64,000 nt of DNA. It comes from Serpula lacrymans var. lacrymans S7.9 (lineage: Eukaryota > Basidiomycota > Agaricomycetes > Boletales > Serpulaceae). Positions within the stretch are counted from its first letter, which is position 1; each line of letters opens with the position of its first letter. The stretch is from assembly GCF_000218685.1 (NCBI RefSeq), contig NW_006763306.1, positions 120,835 through 184,834 of the forward strand, read 5' to 3'. Under the pieces are notes generated by a model, which saw only the letters and a program-made list of their open reading frames with translations, was not told the DNA's origin and ran no database searches. Below, piece by piece: positions 57,950 to 64,000 of the stretch. Both the position numbers and the translations under genes were made by a program.

Positions 57950-59245
57950 TCATAAGTCAGCACTCTGCGCTTCGAAAGAATAAAAAATCATCTGTCGCTC
58001 CCACCTGACTTCTCCACTACCGTCCTCCTTCACGCCGCTCCATCCATCCTGGGCACGAGTCCAGGCACTCCTTTCGCTTGATTTCAAGTACGACTTGCCC
58101 CAACTTCCTGATACAGCTTCACCATCTGAACTTGCATTCCATCGTTCGTTTTCGAACAGTTCGACTTCTTTGAGCTCGCTTCGCCAGTGACGGTCCTCAA
58201 GACGGTCGTCGTCTATTATCCGTAAGACACGTGCACGATGAGACTTATCGTGCAAAAGCGAAACGATAAGTGGAAGGACGCGGTACATCATAAAAGGATG
58301 CGTGAATATGAAAGGGCCCAAACCCAGTACCAAAAATGTTGGACGGAGAGGGATGAGAGGCAAAAGCGGGATTGCGAAAAGGAAGGTTGCCAATAAAAAC
58401 GTCAGAATGAGAGGCGTGTAAGGTGTTGCATGTGTGAGATGAGGGACGAATGGGAGTATAAGGTCGTGTAAGTCCGCACTGTGCAAATTTTGTCATCAGC
58501 CAGAACGATCTGAGAGAGATACGACCACTAACACTGCACCCATAAGATTTTGTATTGCTTGTATATTCGCCTGCCAGTCTACAGTACCCTCACCTGCATT
58601 TGAGGGGGGAGTTGGCGTTGCGCCACGGTCGTTGGTAGACGACAGTTGTTCTGACGGATATGTTGCAAGTAAGATGCCTAGTAGAATGGCATGTGGAACG
58701 AGAAGCACTAGTCGAGGAAAATAGCCTTGAAATCTACAGGTTTAATATAATAGTTAGACCATGCTGAGAGATTGTGACGTACATAAAAAGGCATAAGCAG
58801 CCATCCACACCCCTGTTATTTGCCAGCCTTTTCTCCACATTACTATCTCCTCCACGCGATCCTGCACCCAAAATATAGGCCCACTCTTTGATACAAACCG
58901 TTTAAAATTTACTGTTGTAATAGGTATCGACAAAGGATCGCGGGTGGAGAGTAATTGAGGTTGACCACGGGGATTGTGAGGAGTAGAGAGAGGTGTACTT
59001 GATGGGATTTGTAGTGATGATGAAATTAGAAGCTGCGGGAGCATTGTAAACGCGGATTTAGTGGGCGAAGTTATATTACTAGTAGACCCTGGCAGTGTAT
59101 CGGAGGATGGTGCTTGCAGTTCGGGATGTGGAAGGGAGGTCATAATTCTTGAAGCGGGGCGAGCACCGTGAATCTCAGCGTCCTTTAAGGAGGATTTGAG
59201 ACAGACTACGTCTGCAGGTATCTCAACGTAGCCGAAGGTCGCCAT
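57950..59245 (-). CDS. Pex24/dysferlin-domain peroxisomal membrane protein
   Basis: This resembles the Pex23/Pex24/Pex28-32 family of integral membrane peroxins that control peroxisome number and ER contacts. The start at 59243-59245 gives MATFGYVEIPADVVCLKSSL. Then come a Ser/Pro-rich segment and a conserved block with SIPITTVNFKRFVSKSGPIFWVQ (read in two parts across that stretch), VVMWRKGWQITGVWMAAYAFLC, a membrane segment LVLLVPHAILLGILLATYP, and two hydrophobic stretches LILTFLLATFLFAIPLLPLIP and FIFTHPFMMYRVLPLIV. The C-terminal half has ENERWNASSDG...SGSWGKSYLKSSERSAWTRAQDGW, the dysferlin/peroxin Trp-rich pattern. The stop is TGA at 57950-57952. Which paralog (Pex28, Pex29 or Pex30) is not decided. 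Confidence 0.8.
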
Positions 59246-59719
59246 TGGAAGCAGCCTTCAAGGAAAATGAGATATGTTGTGCTGCTTTAATGACTAGGCA
59301 CATAGTAAGAAATCACATGAAACAGTTAGAGATATTTTTGAGGTGCTCATGAGAACCACTCACCCAATGGTCACCTGGCTATATCAGTGTTGGGTAAAAG
59401 AGGCTATCTCTGCAAGTGTGTAAAGGGTTTAGATTTGCACACCCTGTAAATTCAATGTCCAATACTGAAACGTTGAGAAGCAATATCACTGACAGTACAG
59501 CAAATTTGTATGGTTACAGGTATGTCGTATCGGAGTTTGATTCGTCTCGACCGACTTTGGTGAGACTCGGTTGGCGCCCAATAACGCTTGGACCAGGATA
59601 TCTTCAACGTGCATTGCTGGCCCCAGAGCCAAAGACTGTAGCTCTGGCTGGAGATACCTGAAAGTCAACTGAAAGCTACCCATATTTCTTGCATATCTTG
59701 GCGGGCAACTGTGAAGCTG
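59246..59719. promoter_or_regulatory. Divergent intergenic region
   Basis: This stretch separates the start codons of the peroxin and the DUF5745-like gene by 474 bp and must hold both promoters. No clear TATA box or repeat is seen. Confidence 0.4.
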
Positions 59720-60829
59720 ATGTCGGACACGAGCTCTCTTGCAGAGTCGTCCAAGGATCTCTCAGAAAATAACCTAGTTCCAACTTTGAATAGTCTTATT
59801 ACCTCCCTTTTTCTTCCATTCGAACTCGAATCGCCCCAAGACCTCACACCATCCTTACTTCTCGCCATCCTCGAGTCCATTCTCGAATCCCGTCTCCCCA
59901 TCGCTCCATCCATCCGCGAGTCGCGTACCACCCCGGCAAAGATCGAGGCCATGAAGATATTCCTCGGTGTCTTGGAAAGCGATGTTCTGCAGATGGACGT
60001 CGGTCTGTCGGACGTTGACCCCAGAAAACTGGCTGCTGGTTCTTGGGACGAGGTAGTGTTTGTGGGCGAGCTTCTTTGCTGGTTGGGGAAGAAGCGCGGG
60101 ATATTGGTGGCCTCAGATGAAGTAGAAGAAGACTTTTCACAGTCAATGCTCCTTCGCCCTGAACCTAGCGGATTTTCGCATATCACGGATGTGCCTCGAC
60201 ACCCTCGTGTGGCATCACCCTCCACCCGGTCATCTGCTACAAACACCAACCTATCTATGCATTCATCCCATACCACTTCTAATACGAGCGTTGGCCCACC
60301 CTCTCATTATAGTTCCACGCAGTCCTTTCTGCTTCCCCCGCGAAGTCCTATTTCGAGCCCTGAGCCACACCAACCGAGGTGCATCCACGAGGTGGAGGAT
60401 CCATCGTTTTTGTTTCCGTCGGACGAAGAAGACCTCAACTCAGAGCATTCTGACAATGATTTGTCGACCGAGCGCCCTGATATATCGCATGCGAACGCTT
60501 CGTTCTGTGATTGTTCTACAACCGAGCCGTTAGGACGCGGCCGTCCTATCCGATATACAGGCTGGATAAACGAAGTTGATGACGATGCAGAGCTCGAAAG
60601 CTTCACATCTAGCAACGACGCTGATCATGATCACACGCCAAGTAAGAATCACCGCACTCGAGGTTTATACGGCGGGAATGGGCACTCTACTCCCCGTCTG
60701 CCTTCAACGACCTCGAGGCGCACCATCACAAAACATACGTCACCAACGGAACATACTCTTGCACTCATGAACGAACGAGCTCGACTTCTTTCCGAGCTAG
60801 CGAAATTAAAACAAGCAAAGCGAAGCTGA
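59720..60829 (+). CDS. Acidic Ser-rich protein, possibly CEP95/DUF5745-like
   Basis: This is a 369-codon intronless frame, unusual in this intron-rich window. The ATG at 59720 (MSDTSSLAESSKDLS) is chosen because no ATG lies upstream in frame. The N-terminal 130 residues are helical: LVPTLNSLITSLFLPFELES, LTPSLLLAILESILESRLP, KIEAMKIFLGVLESDV and VVFVGELLCWLGKKRGI. This resembles the calponin-homology-like DUF5745 region of centrosomal CEP95 proteins. The middle is a disordered Ser/Thr/Pro-rich region with acidic patches (FPSDEEDLNSEHSD). The end is a short coiled coil, ALMNERARLLSELAKLKQAKRS. The family match is from memory of the pattern and is tentative; a microtubule or spindle-pole role would follow only if it holds. 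Confidence 0.6.
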   Translation: MSDTSSLAESSKDLSENNLVPTLNSLITSLFLPFELESPQDLTPSLLLAILESILESRLPIAPSIRESRTTPAKIEAMKIFLGVLESDVLQMDVGLSDVDPRKLAAGSWDEVVFVGELLCWLGKKRGILVASDEVEEDFSQSMLLRPEPSGFSHITDVPRHPRVASPSTRSSATNTNLSMHSSHTTSNTSVGPPSHYSSTQSFLLPPRSPISSPEPHQPRCIHEVEDPSFLFPSDEEDLNSEHSDNDLSTERPDISHANASFCDCSTTEPLGRGRPIRYTGWINEVDDDAELESFTSSNDADHDHTPSKNHRTRGLYGGNGHSTPRLPSTTSRRTITKHTSPTEHTLALMNERARLLSELAKLKQAKRS

Positions 60830-63800
60830 TCGGTTTACACCTTTCTTGATTCAAGTATCGCCTCATACGTTCTTTCATCGTGTCTTTGGTCACTTGTGGT
60901 ACCCTTGCCTTTACGTGTTATTACAGCGGACAAACCGGAAAGATAACAGCGCGCAGGGTTGCGTTAGTACGCACCGCATGGTTCCAGTCGTGGAGCCTGT
61001 GGAATCCACTTTGCCGGCAGATGCATTTTGGACATAGTATGTGACTCCAAGTGATCTCCAACAACGTTTCATCCCATGGTCCAACCTTCTCCGAGTTGCT
61101 CATCGCAAAACGATAATCAGAATCTCTTCCATAATTTGGACTGGTCTTTAAATTCATGACCGACATGACCGAAAATCTATTCCGTGCGTTCAAGGGCCCA
61201 TCGACCTGTCTATCCATTGAATGGGACATCATTCCCGCGCGACGTTTCCGAGAGAAGGTGGCGCTAAAACTCGAATCCGAGTATCCCTTGAATGTTTCAT
61301 GGAGAAGGTTGATTGGATCAGCCCGAAGAAAGGTGAACGGGAAAAGCTTGGAAAGCGCATTGCGTCGAGATATGTCCGTCAATATGAGCCCGTGATTAGC
61401 TAGAGGGATGGACTGAAGATGATCTATCACTAGTGAAGTCAAGCAAGGCCACCGAAAATCTCCCGAGTGATACTCGCACATTATGTTTTTCCAATGGATC
61501 GTATCAATGGAGATCTGAGCGGCGGGGCAATCACCGTGATTTGGTGTGTCCAAAAGAATGTATACATTGAATAAGGCAGCTCAAGGGTTCGAGAAAGAGA
61601 GATGATACAGGACTAGAAATATCTCGGCGGCCTCCAAGTCAGTGATATGCCATCGTAGTCACATCATCAGTTATTCGATTTGAAGCTTGAAGCTTGAAGG
61701 CCGGTAACGTTTTCAAATATCTGAAGAAGGCGCTATGAATAGATAGAGAAGTGCCCAGTTGAAATGGGGAAGCAGGAAGATATGATTTTGCTATAACGAT
61801 CGTTACGACGTCACACATCCCCTACAGAGCATCCGTCTGGCTAGAAATCCTGTAGACCCGATTTTCTGAGCTCTTCAGTGTCGTATGCAGTGGTTCTTGT
61901 ACACCTTCCTTATTGGGCGACCTTCTCCTCAAGCCAATATATTTGCATATACTTTGACGGTATAAATAATAATTTTCGGCGCTATACCACGCTTGTGCAA
62001 CTATTGTGTGACGGAGCGAGCACCTTTCTCAGAAAATGCAGTGTATACAAGTGCTACTACGCACAATGTGTACTTCAGAGTGGACAGCTTCCGTGAATGA
62101 TGTATATAGAAGATGTCCTGAGAAACAACGCGGAAACGGCTTGGGTCATGGTCTGAGATCTGAGAACCCTAAATAGCAGCAACAACTGCGCATATCGTTT
62201 CCAGCAAGAAGTGTGACAAAGAGGGGCAGAACAATTCAGGCGCGGAATCGATAATGTGAAGTCGACACGGGGAAGAATCCACGAGGCCGCTGCCGAGACA
62301 AGGCACGTTACATCCATACCAATGCTGCAATGTGAGAATGAGAAGACTGTGCTTCTTAGAGGAGCGGCCCGCTGTGTGATGAGGGTCCGGGGCATACATA
62401 AACCTAAAGAACGAAGTTGAGGTGGTTCTGCGCCACAAGTCGCACAGACAAGGCGATAAGCCGTTGAGCGCTTCACACGTACTATATAGTTTTTTCTTTG
62501 AAAGAAACGGGCAGCGGGGGATGGGAGGGATAACGATGCAGCGCGTAAGGTGGCGTTTTCCTAGGCTGTAGTACCCGTGCTGTGGGCTGATGCGCTGGCC
62601 ATCGTGTGTAAAGCATATTAGCCGCTTTTGTCCCGAGCCTCGGAGAGTGATTCAATTCGTGCGGTAATGCCTCGAGAGATAATTATGAGAATGTCGGGGT
62701 AACCGCAGCCTTTAGCCTATTAGAAGTGACGTATAAGACCGTTGGTATGCCCGAGGCCAGTGTTTTCGGGCCCAGGTTTATGGTCGGCGTCGATTGATTG
62801 CTATAGATCTTAACAATGGCATCGTGTTTGGAACCGGTCAATTGGTAGCGATGGCCTTCTACCAACGCAGAAATAGTGGACCCTTGGAGTGAACAAGACA
62901 TCATATTCTTAGGAGCTGTAGGTATGGAGGAGGGAGAGTTTTTCCTATCGAGCAAGGGCTGTGACCTCGAAATCGAATAAACTCCGGGTATTGCAGAAGG
63001 ATAATAAGCTGTCTTTACGATGGACCAAGAAATCAGATTTTCCTTCGCAAATTCCAAGTTAGAATTCCTGAGTTTATTGAGACGAGATGCCGATGAGAAC
63101 AGTGCCGGGCCGTTGGAATATGAAGAGTATACAGCGATTACAAATTTATAATGTCGATAGCCAAGGCCTTAGCGTGGTAGGCGCTTGCGCAATTCACTTC
63201 GTTGTTGCCAGAGTACTGATAGAGGCCGAGAAGGGTCGCAGTGCGCTGAACGCGTTGGAGTTTCGCAAATTGTATCAGCAGTAGAGTAATGTGAAAGAAC
63301 ACCAAGGTCGGCGCATACCTATTATTTTTTCGAGTTTTCACTGTTTCTATTAGTGAGATGTGTGGTAATAGATGCGGGTTCAGGCACAGCAGTCGAGCTG
63401 GTCACAAAGTCAATTATTCCACAGTGATTTGTATGTTTGTCTTGCTGTGCCACGGTGGTAATCTCCACGGACCTTCCGACTGCAAGAAGAAGATCATCCA
63501 AGCATTCCAGGTAAACATGTCGTGTAACACAGCTACTACGAAATGGAGAACAGCGGTCTGCTATGAATTGGCTATTTCTTGAAGCGATGGTTGTCCTTTA
63601 ATGATGTTTGTTAAGGATCTTCTGGGAGTGCTGGACGTGTTGCGAGTAAAGTATCATATCCACAAAGCTTTTTGTACTAATGTGGTAAGCGTTGGTGCGT
63701 ATTTTAAAATATTCGGACCAGATTTATATTCAATTTTCCTTATCAGATTTCTCACAGTTTTTACGTCAAGCTCCATTCCCTCTCATTTGCTACCATGTCG

Positions 63801-64000
63801 CCGTTGTGCAGGATACCGCAGCGGTTTCGCATTGGACTAGAAGGCGCTCAGGTTGCACCGGTCGAATAATAAGCTACCACACTAGCTTGTTTCTGATGTT
63901 CTTTTTCACGGAGGGACATGAAAAAATATATTAGCGGCGGATCATATGACCCAAAGCTTTCCCTATCTGTGACCAGGGCACGTTTCAGGACTCAATGAGG
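60830..64000. other. 3.2-kb right end without a supportable gene
   Basis: The longest frame is 210 codons on the minus strand (60921-61553). It has no recognised domain, and on the opposite strand 61156-61395 is also open, so neither is called. Frames at 62075-62476 and 62683-63057 (minus) and 63358-63934 (plus) are likewise unassigned. No tRNA, LTR ends or tandem repeat was seen. Confidence 0.4.

Noticed and set aside
60921..61553. 210-codon minus-strand open frame
   Set aside because: It has no domain, signal or splice support, and a basic plus-strand frame is open across the same place. It could be a real gene, but nothing in the sequence decides it.
1..64000. CRISPR array, bacterial operon or phage module
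   Set aside because: None is present; spliced introns, a Pol III tRNA with intron and the gene families show a fungal nuclear genome.

Overview
The window is nuclear DNA of a mushroom-forming basidiomycete (Agaricomycetes). Genes are cut by many short GT-AG introns, mostly about 50-65 bp. Several families are typical of that group: DUF6533 and DUF6534 membrane proteins, the HRD-C protein-kinase-like family, a fungal P450 and a HapX-type bZIP. There is no operon-like layout. Gene models below run from start codon to stop codon and include introns; junctions were placed by eye from splice consensus and protein-family continuity.

Layout. 1-3.6 kb is a mobile-element graveyard: a broken pogo/Tigger-type transposase (-), a 5'-truncated Ty1/copia polyprotein (+) with a probable 3' LTR, and a clean solo LTR flanked by a 5-bp target duplication. 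5-12 kb holds a type-B carboxylesterase, a kinase-like gene, and a second, decayed copy of the esterase. 12.4-21.7 kb is housekeeping: mitochondrial FAD glycerol-3-phosphate dehydrogenase (+), a peroxisomal acyl-CoA synthetase ending in AKL (-), an intron-containing tRNA-Ala(UGC) (-), a Nop12/RBM34-like RRM protein (+) and an SDR (+). 24.5-27.5 kb is a plasma-membrane Na+/H+ antiporter (+). 27.8-41 kb carries an FAD-dependent amine-oxidase-like enzyme (-), a natural acyltransferase-SDR fusion (-), a DUF6533 membrane protein (+) and a cytochrome P450 (+), a set that could serve secondary metabolism. 41.2-48.4 kb holds a GH35 beta-galactosidase with an N-terminal membrane anchor (-) and a DUF6534 membrane protein (-). 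49.5-60.8 kb is again housekeeping and regulation: a YEATS-domain protein (-) divergent from FEN1 flap endonuclease (+), a HapX-like iron regulator (+), a Pex24/dysferlin-domain peroxin (-) and a coiled-coil protein possibly of the CEP95/DUF5745 type (+). The last 3.2 kb, and several 1-3 kb gaps, show no gene I can support.

Main points for follow-up: the acyltransferase-SDR fusion; an 8-nt micro-exon carrying the catalytic lysine of an SDR and a 7-nt micro-exon in the FAD enzyme; three independent lesions in the second esterase copy; C-to-T decay at former CpG arginine codons in the copia relic; a GC-AG intron in FEN1; and the anchored GH35 enzyme. Lipid and peroxisome functions recur (PTS1 acyl-CoA synthetase, peroxin, glycerol-3-phosphate dehydrogenase), but nothing in the sequence shows they are co-regulated.
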